From: Arthrobacter sp. 131MFCol6.1
Lineage (GTDB): Bacteria; Actinomycetota; Actinomycetes; Actinomycetales; Micrococcaceae
Assembly (NCBI RefSeq): GCF_000374925.1
Contig: NZ_KB895542.1
Location: 351,354-415,353, forward strand
Direction of reading: 5' to 3'
Length of the DNA: 64,000 nucleotides
Part shown: piece by piece, positions 42,697-51,909 of the stretch
Layout of the letters: every line of letters starts with the position of its first letter
How positions within the stretch are numbered: the stretch's first letter is position 1
Translations under genes and position numbers: made by a program
The notes under the pieces: model-generated
Databases searched by the model: none
What the model saw: the letters and a program-made list of their open reading frames with translations, nothing else
Told to the model about the DNA's origin: nothing

Positions 42697-44070
42697 CTAC
42701 CTGCCGCCCTGAAGGGAGGGCTCAGACCCGAGGGCGGAGGCGACGGCGGGCTCAAGCACTGCCGCCGGCTTGGTGAAGCAGAAGGCGACCGCACCGACCA
42801 GGAGCAGGACGGCGGAGAGGTAGAAGCCGGCCTCCAGGGCCCCGGTCGCGTCGGCGAGGGCGCCAGTGATGTAGGGGGCGAAGATGGAGGACAGCATCCC
42901 GGCGAAGTTGAAGTAGCCGTAGGCACGGGAGTACATGGAGCGTGGGGTGTTGTCGGCCAAGAAGGCGATCAGGATCGGGTCCAGGGCGAGTTTGCCGACC
43001 AGGCCGTACACCACCAAGCCCACGATCATGAGGGAGTATTCGCCGGTCAACGGGACCAGGATCTGGCACGCGCCGCCGAGGACGGCCAGCAGGACAATCA
43101 GCGGGCGGGTGTTGCTCAGGCGCCGGGCCAGCATGCTCAGCAGGATTGCGCCGGGGATGGAAGCCCAGGGAACCAGCGAGGCGATGATGCCGGTCTGGGA
43201 CGGGGCGACGTCGCGGGCCTGCTGTAGGTAGGTAGGCAACCAGGTCAGCATCGAGAAGAAGCCGTAGAGGGAGCAGAAGATCAGCACGTAGGTGAGGATG
43301 TGGTTGCGGGTGAAGAGCGCCTTGTTCGATTCCTTGGCGGCCGGGGCCGCGCCGTTCCGTTCTGACTCGGCGGTCTTGGCAGCCTGGGCCTTGTGCTCCG
43401 CGTCGATCGGGGCGAGGAAGTAGTTGATCAGGAAGGCGACAGCCAAGGTGGCGGCACCGAAGATGAGGAATGATGCGTGCCACGGCAGGCCGAGCGTGAA
43501 GGTGAAGTAGCTGGAACCGATGAAGCCGAGCGAGATGCCCACGGCCATGCCGCTGTTGATGAGGGCGGCGGAGACCCCGCGCCATTTGTCGGAGATGTAG
43601 CTGGAGGAGATGCCGTAGACCGGGCTGTAGAACGTTCCTTCGCCGATCCCGGTGAAGGCGCGCATCAGTAGGAAGATCATGAAGCCGGGGGCGAAACCGC
43701 TGAGGATGGTGCCGATGCCGAAGATCACGTAGCCGGCGACCACCACTTTGACGCGGCCGATCCTGTCCGCGAGGTAGCCGGTGGGAATCTGCATCAGGGC
43801 ATAGGTCAGGAAGAACACGGTGGACATCAGGCCGAGCTGGCCCTTGTTCAGACCCCACTGTTCCTGGATGACGCTCATCACGGGGGAGAGGATGTTGCGG
43901 TCCGCGTACATGAAGACCCAGCCCAGTGAAAACAGGACGGTGACGGCGACCGGGCCGGGGCGTTTGCCGCTGACAGGCAGCAGCCGGCGGCGGGCGGCGG
44001 GCGGGGTGGCACCAGACCCCGCCGGCATGACGCCGGCCGTGGCCGGCTTTTCTGCGGTGGAAACGTTCAA
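42697..44070 (-). CDS. MFS transporter, anion:cation symporter/metabolite type
   Basis: This ~457-residue 12-helix MFS protein has YADRNILSPVMSVIQEQW, motif A GYLADRIGRVKVVV and GIGEGTFYSPVYG, as in the ACS/ glycerol-phosphate-like groups. It probably imports the amide-containing substrate of the operon. The start TTG 44070 is preferred because AGGAG lies 6 nt upstream; an ATG at 44106 is in frame but lacks a Shine-Dalgarno and overlaps the operator-like palindrome. First gene of the operon. Confidence 0.87.
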   Translation of the reverse strand: MNVSTAEKPATAGVMPAGSGATPPAARRRLLPVSGKRPGPVAVTVLFSLGWVFMYADRNILSPVMSVIQEQWGLNKGQLGLMSTVFFLTYALMQIPTGYLADRIGRVKVVVAGYVIFGIGTILSGFAPGFMIFLLMRAFTGIGEGTFYSPVYGISSSYISDKWRGVSAALINSGMAVGISLGFIGSSYFTFTLGLPWHASFLIFGAATLAVAFLINYFLAPIDAEHKAQAAKTAESERNGAAPAAKESNKALFTRNHILTYVLIFCSLYGFFSMLTWLPTYLQQARDVAPSQTGIIASLVPWASIPGAILLSMLARRLSNTRPLIVLLAVLGGACQILVPLTGEYSLMIVGLVVYGLVGKLALDPILIAFLADNTPRSMYSRAYGYFNFAGMLSSIFAPYITGALADATGALEAGFYLSAVLLLVGAVAFCFTKPAAVLEPAVASALGSEPSLQGGR

Positions 44071-44105
44071 GGGATGCTCCTGGAGGCTCTCGGCTGATTG
44101 GTTCA

Positions 44106-44118
44106 TTGGTCGAACCAA
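44106..44118. promoter_or_regulatory. FadR-type operator candidate
   Basis: TTGGT-CGA-ACCAA is a perfect 13-bp inverted repeat of the t.GTN3AC.a form bound by FCD-class GntR regulators. It lies 36-48 bp upstream of the TTG start of the MFS gene, at the head of the operon that includes a GntR-FCD gene. The regulator-site match is an inference. Confidence 0.6.
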
Positions 44119-44565
44119 GTACCAAGCTAGGGGGTCGCCAGGAGCAAAAACCCTTGATTTTCCGGGGGTTAGGAGCATTTTACGGGTGCGAAACGGGGTT
44201 TAACATGGCGGTTACACGGACGATTTTTGGCCGACTCACTGGACCATTTATGAGTCGGTTCCGTTGCGTCCGGGAGGGATGTGACGCCCGACGGCGGCGG
44301 AAGGGCCCTCTGCCATCGTGGTGTTTGTCGTGTCGCCGCCTGGCCGGGAACGGCGGTAATCGGCGCATCTTGACACCCTCGAAACCCCGGAATATCTTCT
44401 GCCTTAACGGGTTGTTTTGCCCGTTTCACACTGCTTTTTCACACTGCTTCCCAAAGCCGGCGCTGCCCGAAACGGGCAGTCTGGCGGGCGTCTGCGCGTC
44501 CGGCAGGCGCACTACTTACGCTGGGGGGATCTAAATTCCGGTCTCTCGCCTACAAGGAGTCGGAA
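44119..44565. other. Intergenic region between the amide operon and the second SnoaL-like gene
   Basis: The first ~230 bp holds the divergent operon promoter region, with nothing else recognisable. At 44355-44410 it contains the duplicated promoter element described separately; the remaining ~155 bp forms the 5' leader of the SnoaL-like gene. Confidence 0.6.
44370..44398 (+). promoter_or_regulatory. Consensus promoter of the second SnoaL-like gene
   Basis: TTGACA (44370) and TATCTT (44393) with a 17-bp spacer, inside a block nearly identical to 37939-37994. Just past the -10 is AACGGG-N8-CCCGTT, a perfect 6-bp hairpin where the other copy has a partly mismatched one. The leader to ATG 44566 is about 160 nt. 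Confidence 0.75.
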
Positions 44566-44985
44566 ATGTCTGAAGGTGTTGGATTGATTGAGCGGTTTTA
44601 CAAGGAAGTCATTGAGAGCGGAAACCTCGCCCTCGTTGATGAGCTGGCCGCGGACAGCTATGTGGATCACGAAGAGGCCCTGCCTGGGCAACCGCCGGGC
44701 AAGGATGGCGTCAAGTTCTTCGTGAACACGATGCGGACGGCGTTCCCGGACATCAAGGTCAAAGAGATCGAGCCCAAGGTGGTCGCCGGAAACCTGGAGG
44801 CGTGCCATGTGATTCTCACGGGTACGCATCGCGGGGAACTGGCCGGCATCCCGGCAACGGGCAAGAGCGTCGAGTTCGATTGCACTGACATCATCCGTGT
44901 CGAGGACGGAAAAGTGGCCGAGCACTGGGGCACCACGGACAACCTGAGCCTCATGCAGCAGATCGGCGCCGTGGCCGTTGCCTGA
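44566..44985 (+). CDS. SnoaL-like/ester cyclase family protein, paralogue 2
   Basis: This 139-residue protein shows GLIERFYKEVIESGNLALVDEL, VDHEEALPGQPPGKDG, FPDIKVKEIEPKVVAGNLEAC (segments), and DIIRVEDGKVAEHWGTTDNLSLMQQIGA. It is the close paralogue of the gene at 38112, and both the coding and promoter sequences are duplicated. CAAGGAG precedes ATG 44566. A terminator follows at 45057. Confidence 0.87.
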   Translation: MSEGVGLIERFYKEVIESGNLALVDELAADSYVDHEEALPGQPPGKDGVKFFVNTMRTAFPDIKVKEIEPKVVAGNLEACHVILTGTHRGELAGIPATGKSVEFDCTDIIRVEDGKVAEHWGTTDNLSLMQQIGAVAVA

Positions 44986-45056
44986 ACCAGGCGACAAACA
45001 ACAGGGCCGGCGCGCTCGCGGCCGGACCGCGCAACAAAAACCGCGCAGCAAAAAAT

Positions 45057-45092
45057 GGCTGTCCACGTTCCCCCAGGGAAACGCGGACAGCC
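45057..45092. terminator. Terminator between SnoaL-like and monooxygenase genes
   Basis: GGCTGTCC-A-CGTT pairs with AAACG-C-GGACAGCC around a short loop, between two convergent genes (ending at 44985 and 45128). It may serve both. Confidence 0.7.
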
Positions 45093-45127
45093 GTTCGACG
45101 TCGACGCCGGTTCGATCAGAGGGGCTG

Positions 45128-46372
45128 TCAGCGCCCGGCGATGTGCTCCGCAATGTACTCGGCGTCGCGCCCCACACCGGCCACGATCGCCGAGCTGTGC
45201 CCGGTGAGCCAGGGCAGGCCCACGGCGTAGAGGCCCGGGTATTCGGTGACGCCGCGACTGTGGCGGGGGTAGTTCCATTCGTCCAGTACGGGGATGTCGA
45301 GGATGCCGAAGTCGAGCCGGTATCCGGTGGCCCACAGGACGGACGTAACGCCCTCCGCTGCCAGGTTCAGCCGCGCCGGCTCGGAGGGAAGCCAGTCGTC
45401 GGCCGGCAGGAGTTCAGCCTCCGGCGCTTCGATCCCGGCAGCGGCAATGTACGCATCGAGCATCGGTTGGAGGCGCTGGCTGAAGCCGGCCTCAATGGTG
45501 GCGAGGCGTTCGGCGAGGTCATCGCTGAAGACAAGGTCGCCGTCGTCAGCTGCTTCCAAGTGGCCGTGCAGCCTGATACCGCGGCGGCCCAAATCCCGCA
45601 GGTGGATGTCATGGCCGCCGTCGGCGCCGGACAACAGCGGGTTGCAGGCAAACCGAGCCGCGGGTGAGGGCAGCCGCTCCACGGTAAGTCCGTTCAGCCC
45701 GTGCTCGGGGCCGTGCAGCCCGAGCTGCATCATCCAGAAGAAGGTGTCCTTGCCGCGGTACCGCCGCGGCGCCTCCGGGCAGGTGGACACCGCCAGGTGG
45801 ACAACGCGGCCGGCCGCCAGCAGCTCCTCGGCGATCTGGCCGCCCGACTGGCCGGTGCCCACAATCAGCACAGCGCCGTCCGGCAGTTGGCCCGGGTTGC
45901 GGTACTCATCGGTGTGAAGTCGCACGATGTGCCCCGGCAGCCGTGCGGACAACGCGGGGATTTTCGCTCTCTGGAACCCACCGGTGGCCAGCACCACGTT
46001 GCGCGCACGCCAGCTGCCCCGGGTTGTTTCCACGTCGAAGGCACCGCCGTCCGCGGCGGCGATGCGCGTGACGTCCGTGCCGGTGCGGACCGGAGCGCCG
46101 ATGGCCTTCGCGTAATGCCGGAAATACTCCACCACGGCATCGCGGGGCATAAAGGCGTCCGGGTCCGGACCGGAATAGGGCATGCCCGGCAGCGACAGCG
46201 AGAAATTCGGGGTGTTCAGGTAGAACCCATCCCACCGGTCCTGCCAGGCACCGCCCAAGGAGTCACGCCGTTCCAGTACCTGATGTGCGACGCCGGCCCG
46301 GTCGAGGCAGTAGCTCATGGCCAGACCCGCTTGGCCCCCGCCCACAACGAGCGTGTCCACTTCAGTGTCCAT
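45128..46372 (-). CDS. Flavin-containing monooxygenase (CzcO/YUCCA-like)
   Basis: This 414-residue flavoprotein has an FAD-binding VVGGGQAGLAMSYCL near the N-terminus, an NADPH-binding LIVGTGQSGGQIAEELL (about 170), and the late ATGYRLDFG motif. It lacks the complete Baeyer-Villiger fingerprint, so it is a general class B-type flavin monooxygenase of unknown substrate. It belongs to the same superfamily as the protein at 50291-51466 but is not its close duplicate. ATG 46372. Confidence 0.88.
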   Translation of the reverse strand: MDTEVDTLVVGGGQAGLAMSYCLDRAGVAHQVLERRDSLGGAWQDRWDGFYLNTPNFSLSLPGMPYSGPDPDAFMPRDAVVEYFRHYAKAIGAPVRTGTDVTRIAAADGGAFDVETTRGSWRARNVVLATGGFQRAKIPALSARLPGHIVRLHTDEYRNPGQLPDGAVLIVGTGQSGGQIAEELLAAGRVVHLAVSTCPEAPRRYRGKDTFFWMMQLGLHGPEHGLNGLTVERLPSPAARFACNPLLSGADGGHDIHLRDLGRRGIRLHGHLEAADDGDLVFSDDLAERLATIEAGFSQRLQPMLDAYIAAAGIEAPEAELLPADDWLPSEPARLNLAAEGVTSVLWATGYRLDFGILDIPVLDEWNYPRHSRGVTEYPGLYAVGLPWLTGHSSAIVAGVGRDAEYIAEHIAGR

Positions 46373-46641
46373 CTCCGCCCACCACCTCGATCAGTGCACC
46401 ACGCGCGAGGAACGCGATCCCGGGAGAATGCTGCCCGCGGAGGTCTCCATGCGAGGAGCTTACGCCGGGTCCGGGTCTAATTACATGGGATCTAGGAGAC
46501 ACAGAAGTGGCTGACCTCCGCGTGACTGTACGGTTAGTCTCCGCCACCTGTGGAAGCAGCGTTGCGGCCGCGGGGCGGAATGTTGCCTCCGCATTCCGGG
46601 GGCTCCTGTAACCGGTCCCACTCATGGCAAGGGTTAAAGTC
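46373..46641. other. Intergenic region, nothing coding seen
   Basis: The gap between the monooxygenase (5' end) and the GDPD terminator holds no convincing open frame or RNA. A C-rich/G-rich partial inverted repeat around 46550-46610 (GGAATGTTGCCTCCGCATTCC) is weak. Confidence 0.5.
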
Positions 46642-46676
46642 AAACGGGGCGGCCACAAAGAGTGGCCGCCCCGTTT
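46642..46676 (-). terminator. Strong terminator of the GDPD gene
   Basis: A perfect 15-bp stem (AAACGGGGCGGCCAC/GTGGCCGCCCCGTTT) with a 5-nt loop directly downstream of the GDPD stop; on the minus strand it is preceded by A and followed by a T-containing tail. Confidence 0.88.
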
Positions 46677-46685
46677 ATCGAGGTG

Positions 46686-47771
46686 CTAGCTCGCAGCCGA
46701 GTACGCCTTGGGGAGCTTCAGTCCACGCTCGTCCATGACGGTGCGCAGGCGGGTGGGGTAGTCGCTGATGATGCCGTCCACGCCGAGGTCCATCAGCCGC
46801 TTCATGTCCGCCGTGGTGTTGACGGTCCAGGGGATGACGGGCAGGCCGAGCTCGTGGGCTTCCTTGATCATGCTCGGGGTCACGGAACTAAAGGCGGGCG
46901 AGATGACGTCGTAGCCCTGGGCAGCCGCGGCTTTGGCGAGCGAGCCGCCGTAGGTGTCGATGTCGATGCCGCCGAGGTTGGGGCTGGCGCCGGGCTTGCC
47001 GACCTCGAGCCAGGCGTCGCCGCTGGACAAGGCGACGAGCGGCAGCTGCGGGGCGATTTTCTTGGTCAGGTTCAGCGAGGACCAGTCGAACGACTGCACG
47101 GTGCTGCGCCCGGCCATCCCGGCGGTGGAGATCTCCGTGACCACGGCCTTGGTCAGGGCCAGCATGCCCTCGCCGCCGGACTTCCCGTCCTCCACCTTCG
47201 TCTCGATGTTGAAGCGGACCTTCTTGGCGTCGGCGTCGCGGACCAGCTGGAAGACGTCCTTGAGCTCGGCGATCCGGTTGCCCTCGATGACGTCCTGCTC
47301 CGGGTATCCCTTGAGCTGGGTGAACCCGCATTCCAGGGTCTTGATCTGCGCGAGTGACAGGTCGGCGACCCGGTCACCGACATACGGGAAAGCGGCGTCG
47401 CCGGGAGTCACCGGCGCGGTGTCGCGGCACTTGTCCGCCTGGATGGTGTCGTCATGCCAGACGATCACCTTGCCGTCGGAGGTCAGGTGGGTGTCCAGTT
47501 CCAGCGTGGTCACGCCGAGCTTCAGCGAGTTGGCGAAGGCGGCCAGGGATTCCTCAGTCCACTCGCCGCGGCCTCCGCGGTGCGCCTGCAGGTCAAAGGA
47601 GCCGTTGCTCTCGTTGGTCTTGATTGCCGTTGTTGAGTCAGCCGTTCCGGCAGTCGTTACGGCAGCCTTCGATGACGGAGTGCCGGCTTCGGGGTTTGAA
47701 GCGGCGACGGCGGGGCTCGCCAGTGAGGCGATGAGCGCGGCAGCGGCCACGGCAGTCAGGGGTGTGCGCAT
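46686..47771 (-). CDS. Secreted glycerophosphodiester phosphodiesterase
   Basis: This 361-residue protein has a signal peptide (about 1-24, ending SPAVAAS), a Ser/Thr-rich spacer, and a GDPD domain: FDLQAHRGGRGEWTEESLAAF with the catalytic His-Arg, LELDTHLTSDGKVIVWHDDTI with metal-binding Glu/Asp and second His, RFNIETKVED, and the C-terminal PVIPWTVNTTADMKRLMDLGVDGIISDYP in pieces. It hydrolyses glycerophosphodiesters outside the cell to recover glycerol-phosphate. It is monocistronic. Confidence 0.92.
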   Translation of the reverse strand: MRTPLTAVAAAALIASLASPAVAASNPEAGTPSSKAAVTTAGTADSTTAIKTNESNGSFDLQAHRGGRGEWTEESLAAFANSLKLGVTTLELDTHLTSDGKVIVWHDDTIQADKCRDTAPVTPGDAAFPYVGDRVADLSLAQIKTLECGFTQLKGYPEQDVIEGNRIAELKDVFQLVRDADAKKVRFNIETKVEDGKSGGEGMLALTKAVVTEISTAGMAGRSTVQSFDWSSLNLTKKIAPQLPLVALSSGDAWLEVGKPGASPNLGGIDIDTYGGSLAKAAAAQGYDVISPAFSSVTPSMIKEAHELGLPVIPWTVNTTADMKRLMDLGVDGIISDYPTRLRTVMDERGLKLPKAYSAAS

Positions 47772-48027
47772 GGTGATGGTTCCTCCCGGGTGACGTTACC
47801 GGCGTCGTGCCGGCGACCCGACCACCGTAGGGAGGTGAGGTGGACTGTTGTGTGCGGGGAGCTGGACTGGGGGTGAATACCCAATGATGCGGGAGATGCA
47901 TGGGCGGGCCCAGCCGTGTTCCTTGTTGCCAAACTGACCCGGGAAGATCACAGTGAAGTACGTCACATCAGGGCCGGAATGCCGGCCGCGGCTCTCAGGA
48001 TCCTTGTACCCGCTGTGGAGGTCAACC

Positions 48028-49524
48028 ATGAGCACCACGTCCGACAAAGTCTTCGATGTAACTCCCGAAGGGGACGAACCCACGCTCAAGCGGGTTCTCG
48101 GGCCCAAACTCCTGCTCCTGTTCATCGTCGGTGACATCCTCGGCGCCGGCGTCTACGCCGTCACCGGAACCATGGCCGGCACGGTGGGAGGCATCGTCTG
48201 GCTGCCGTTCCTGCTCGCTTTCATCGTCGCGACCCTGACCGCATTCTCCTACCTGGAACTGGTCACCCAATACCCCCAGGCAGCCGGCGCGGCGCTCTAC
48301 ACCAACAAGGCGTTCGGGATCCACTTCGTCACCTTCCTGGTCGCGTTCGCCGTCGTCTGCTCCGGCATCACCAGCGCCTCCACCTCCGCAAACGTCCTGG
48401 CCCAGAACTTCTTTGGAGGCCTCGCGATCAACGGCTGGATGGACATGCCCGGACGGGAAGTGATCACCGCCGTTGCGCTTGGCTTCATGCTGCTGCTGGC
48501 GGCCATCAACCTGCGCGGCGTGGGGGAGAGCGTGAAGTTCAACGTCGTGCTCACCCTGGTCGAGATGACCGCCCTGTGCATCGTGATCGGCGTCGGCTTC
48601 TACGTGATGGCACAAGGGACAGGGAATCCCGCGGAGATCACGGTCTTCACCGACAACCAGGACAAGGGCCTGTTCCTGGCGGTCACGGCGGCCACGTCCA
48701 TCGCGTTCTTTGCGATGGTCGGCTTTGAGGACTCCGTAAACATGGTGGAGGAAACGCAGAACCCCGAGCGGATCTTCCCGCGGACCATGCTGACCGGTCT
48801 CGGCGTCGCCGTGGTCCTCTACATGCTGGTGGCCGTTTCCGTGGTCAGCGTGCTCACGCCCACCGAGCTCGAGGGGATCAGGGAGGCCGAAGGTGCCGCG
48901 CTCCTCGAGGTGGTGCACAAGGGCTCTCCGGACTTCCCGATCGACAAGGTCTTTCCGTTCCTCGCGGTCTTCGCCGTTGCCAACACCGCGTTGATCAACA
49001 TGTTGATGGCCAGCCGCCTGATCTACGGCATGGCCCGCCAAGACGTCCTGCCGCGGCCGCTCGGCAGGATCCTGCCGGGACGACGGACACCGTGGGCCGG
49101 CATCGCATTCTCCACCGTCCTTGCGCTGGGGCTGATCTGGTACGTCACCAGCGACCCGGAGAGTAACGTCGTCGCGAACCTTTCCGGCACGACGGCGTTC
49201 CTGCTGCTGTGCGTGTTCACCGTGGTGAACGTGGCCTGCCTTGTCCTTCGCGGCAAGAGGGACCCGAACCGCGAGGTGTTCTTCACCTCGCCGGGGCCGC
49301 TGCCCATTATCGCGGCCGTGCTGTGCGCATTCCTCGCCGGACCGTGGGTGGGCCGGCCCGTTGTCCAGTACCAGATCGCCGGGGGACTGATGGCGATCGG
49401 CGTGGTGCTGTGGTTCATCACGTGGTTGATCAATAAGAGGACCAACACCAGGCAGGGCGAACCGGTTGGCATGCAGAACATCGGCAAGGATGACCCGGTT
49501 CCGCCGTCACCGGCCGGCCACTGA
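48028..49524 (+). CDS. APC superfamily amino acid permease
   Basis: This 498-residue protein has 12-14 predicted helices and the APC signatures GPKLLLLFIVGDILGAGVYAVTG (first helix, substrate loop) and FFAMVGFEDSVNMVEETQNPERIFPRTML in two motif parts. It is related to the cationic amino acid transporter-like group. GGAGG lies before ATG 48028; the in-frame ORF extends upstream without homology. Monocistronic; no riboswitch was recognised in the ~250-bp leader region. Confidence 0.9.
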   Translation: MSTTSDKVFDVTPEGDEPTLKRVLGPKLLLLFIVGDILGAGVYAVTGTMAGTVGGIVWLPFLLAFIVATLTAFSYLELVTQYPQAAGAALYTNKAFGIHFVTFLVAFAVVCSGITSASTSANVLAQNFFGGLAINGWMDMPGREVITAVALGFMLLLAAINLRGVGESVKFNVVLTLVEMTALCIVIGVGFYVMAQGTGNPAEITVFTDNQDKGLFLAVTAATSIAFFAMVGFEDSVNMVEETQNPERIFPRTMLTGLGVAVVLYMLVAVSVVSVLTPTELEGIREAEGAALLEVVHKGSPDFPIDKVFPFLAVFAVANTALINMLMASRLIYGMARQDVLPRPLGRILPGRRTPWAGIAFSTVLALGLIWYVTSDPESNVVANLSGTTAFLLLCVFTVVNVACLVLRGKRDPNREVFFTSPGPLPIIAAVLCAFLAGPWVGRPVVQYQIAGGLMAIGVVLWFITWLINKRTNTRQGEPVGMQNIGKDDPVPPSPAGH

Positions 49525-49679
49525 CCCTGCTGGAAAACCGGGGCCCATCGTGAGTATGGGTCCGGGCGGTGCCACGTCGGTTCCGCACTGTGGCGGGTGC
49601 GGACGCCACTAAGCTGCAGGGCATTGATCGGATCGGGATCCTGAGTAGCATTGCAGGCACTTCCGAGCTGAGGAGCGTC

Positions 49680-50198
49680 ATGGACAGGATCGATGAGACG
49701 ACCGCGCCGGCCACCGGCTTACAGGGCAGGGCGTACAAACTTGCGGCCGACGAGGGGACTGCGCTGTGGTTCACGAATGCACTGGTTATGGTCAAGGCAG
49801 GCGGTCCGGAGACGAAGCAGCGGCTGACGATTGTGGAGATTCTGCATCCGGCTGGCTACGCGCCACCGATGCACCGGCATCTGGTTGAGGATGAATCCTT
49901 CTACGTTATTTCGGGCACGGCTTTGTTCGAGAGCGACGGGCAGCGCTTTACCGTGCAAAAGGGTGATTTCGTCTTTCTTCCCCAGGGTTCCACCCACACA
50001 TTTCTTGCCGGGCCGGAAGAGTCCTTCCGCAGTCTCGTGATCACCGTGCCGGCCGGGTTTGAAACTTTCGCTGCCGAGGCAGGAGCGCCGGCAGCGCGCA
50101 GGGAACTGCCGGAACCTGAACCCGTCGACGGCCAGGCACTTGCTGCGATCGCTGCACGCCACAACATCGAGATCCTCGGGCCGCCACTGTCTACCTGA
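49680..50198 (+). CDS. Cupin-domain protein (quercetin dioxygenase-like)
   Basis: This 172-residue protein has a single cupin with the metal motif HRHLVEDESFYVISG and the second motif GDFVFLPQGSTHTFLAG. The C-terminal half (FETFAAEAGAPAARRELPEPEP) matches the longer quercetin-2,3-dioxygenase-like group. AGGAG precedes ATG 49680. Substrate unknown; it is convergent with the next flavin monooxygenase. Confidence 0.87.
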   Translation: MDRIDETTAPATGLQGRAYKLAADEGTALWFTNALVMVKAGGPETKQRLTIVEILHPAGYAPPMHRHLVEDESFYVISGTALFESDGQRFTVQKGDFVFLPQGSTHTFLAGPEESFRSLVITVPAGFETFAAEAGAPAARRELPEPEPVDGQALAAIAARHNIEILGPPLST

Positions 50199-50290
50199 CA
50201 ATGACGAGATTGTCCCGGCCTTGAATTCGACAAAGACATTCCGACAAAAGGGCCATGTCGCCGTGCGCTGCGAATAGGGCCGTTCGTGCG

Positions 50291-51466
50291 TTATCCCGCC
50301 AGTTCGCTCTGGACCTCCGCTGCGTGCTGCGGGGTCCGGGTGGCGGCGAGCCGCTTCGCCAGGTATTTGGCGTCCCGGCACACGCCGGGGAGGGTTTCCG
50401 ATGCTGCAGCGAAGATGAGATCTTTGCCCAGCAGATACAGGCCCGGCAGGGCATCCACGATCCCGCGGTGCTGCTGCTCCCGCCAGTTCGTGGGCAGCGC
50501 CGGGATGTCCAGCCAGGGGTAGGCCTCGGTGAATCCCGTGCACCATATGACGTTGGCCACCGGAAGGCTCTGACCGTCGTCGAGCATCACACCGCCGTCC
50601 TGGACTCCGGTGGCCCGCGGTACCAGTCGGACGCCGGCGGCGCGAAGGTCCGCGAGCTTGGTGCGGATCAGCGGCGTCGCCATGGCAGCCATCTTGGGCA
50701 GCACCTTGCGCCCGACCGGTGTGTTGGTGTTTAGCACGTGCATCCCGGCGAAGCGGACCACCGGAAGGAAGAAGCGGGCCGCGGTCCGGCCGTGCCGGAA
50801 CGGGATCTCGGCACTCGGCGTGCCGGCCAGCCAGGTTTCATGCGTGCGGCTGGTCTCCAGGGCGATCTCCGCCCCGGAGTTGCCCACCCCCACCACCAGG
50901 ACGGGACCGGGCTTGAGCTGGGCCGGGTTCTTGTAGTTGTGGGAGTGGAACTGCACGACGTCGGACGGCAGTTCCGCGGCAAAGCCCGGCGTCTTGGGCA
51001 GTTGGCAGGCACCGGTGGCGAGGACGACGTTTGCCGCCGTCCAACGCTGCGTCCCGGCGGTGACATGGAAGCGCCGCCCGTCGTGGCTCAGCCGGGTGAC
51101 GGCGGTGTTGAGCCGAACCGGCAGGTGGAACCGGGAGGCGTAGTCCTCCAGGTAGTCGGCCTGCTCGTTCTTGGTGGGGAAGGCGAGGCGGTCGCCGGGG
51201 AAGGGCCGGCCGGGCAGGCCGTTGTACTTGGCGGGGGTAAACAGGCGCAGGGAGTCCCAGCGGCTCCGCCACGCGTCGCCGACCCGGGTGCCGGCGTCGA
51301 GAATGACAAAGTTCCGGTGCTGCTGCGCCAGGTAGTAGCCCAGCGCCAGGCCGGATTGTCCGGCGCCGATGATGACGGTGTCGACGGCAGCACTGCCCAC
51401 AATGCCAGGGCCGACTTTGCCAGGGCCGACGGTGCCGCCGGTGTCAGTTGCTGGGGTGGTGTTCAT
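50291..51466 (-). CDS. Flavin-containing monooxygenase (CzcO-like)
   Basis: This 391-residue flavoprotein has FAD motif VIIGAGQSGLALGYYLAQ, a substrate-domain WDSLRLFTPAKYNGLPG, NADPH motif LVVGVGNSGAEIALE and the late WCTGFTEAYPWLDIP. ATG 51466 has an ideal AGGAGG; the open frame starts at 51490 with a weaker signal. It lies 37 bp after a PQ-loop membrane protein and downstream of a LuxR-TPR regulator on the same strand, probably one unit. Confidence 0.9.
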   Translation of the reverse strand: MNTTPATDTGGTVGPGKVGPGIVGSAAVDTVIIGAGQSGLALGYYLAQQHRNFVILDAGTRVGDAWRSRWDSLRLFTPAKYNGLPGRPFPGDRLAFPTKNEQADYLEDYASRFHLPVRLNTAVTRLSHDGRRFHVTAGTQRWTAANVVLATGACQLPKTPGFAAELPSDVVQFHSHNYKNPAQLKPGPVLVVGVGNSGAEIALETSRTHETWLAGTPSAEIPFRHGRTAARFFLPVVRFAGMHVLNTNTPVGRKVLPKMAAMATPLIRTKLADLRAAGVRLVPRATGVQDGGVMLDDGQSLPVANVIWCTGFTEAYPWLDIPALPTNWREQQHRGIVDALPGLYLLGKDLIFAAASETLPGVCRDAKYLAKRLAATRTPQHAAEVQSELAG

Positions 51467-51503
51467 GGTGGTGCCTCCTTGGTGTTGCATGTGCAGTGGG
51501 GTG

Positions 51504-51803
51504 TTATGAACGTTGTGCCTGCTGTGGCGCCGGGTGGCCGGCGGGTCCGGACCGGAAGCGCAGGTACCAGATGAGCAGCAGCGCGGAGGCGACGACGTAG
51601 AAGAAGTGCAGCAGCCAGATCGGCCCCAGCGGGAGGCTGAAGACGTAAACGGAGTGCACTGCGTTGGCGACGTTGCTCAGCGCGAGGTAGCCGAGGCTGT
51701 AGGAGTCAAGATCCCTCGTGTGGAGGGCCTTGAGCAGCATGGGCAGGTAGCTCACCGCGAAGAGGCAGGTGGAAACCATTCCTGCGAGCACTGAAACGTT
51801 CAT
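51504..51803 (-). CDS. Small PQ-loop/SemiSWEET-like membrane protein
   Basis: This 99-residue protein has three hydrophobic helices and a loop YLPMLLKALHTRDLDSYSLGY, resembling the PQ-loop of SemiSWEET-type transporters, although the Pro-Gln itself is Leu-Pro here. ATG 51803 gives the normal length; the ORF opens at 51851. It may move a small metabolite handled by the adjacent monooxygenase. Confidence 0.72.
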   Translation of the reverse strand: MNVSVLAGMVSTCLFAVSYLPMLLKALHTRDLDSYSLGYLALSNVANAVHSVYVFSLPLGPIWLLHFFYVVASALLLIWYLRFRSGPAGHPAPQQAQRS

Positions 51804-51909
51804 GCCATTAACGCTATTTTTCGTCGGGTCGCGGCGAATCGGGCGAATCACCCATTTCCCATGGGCCGGGGAGAAATCGGGAATGGGTAATTTTATGCAG
51901 GGCGGGAGG

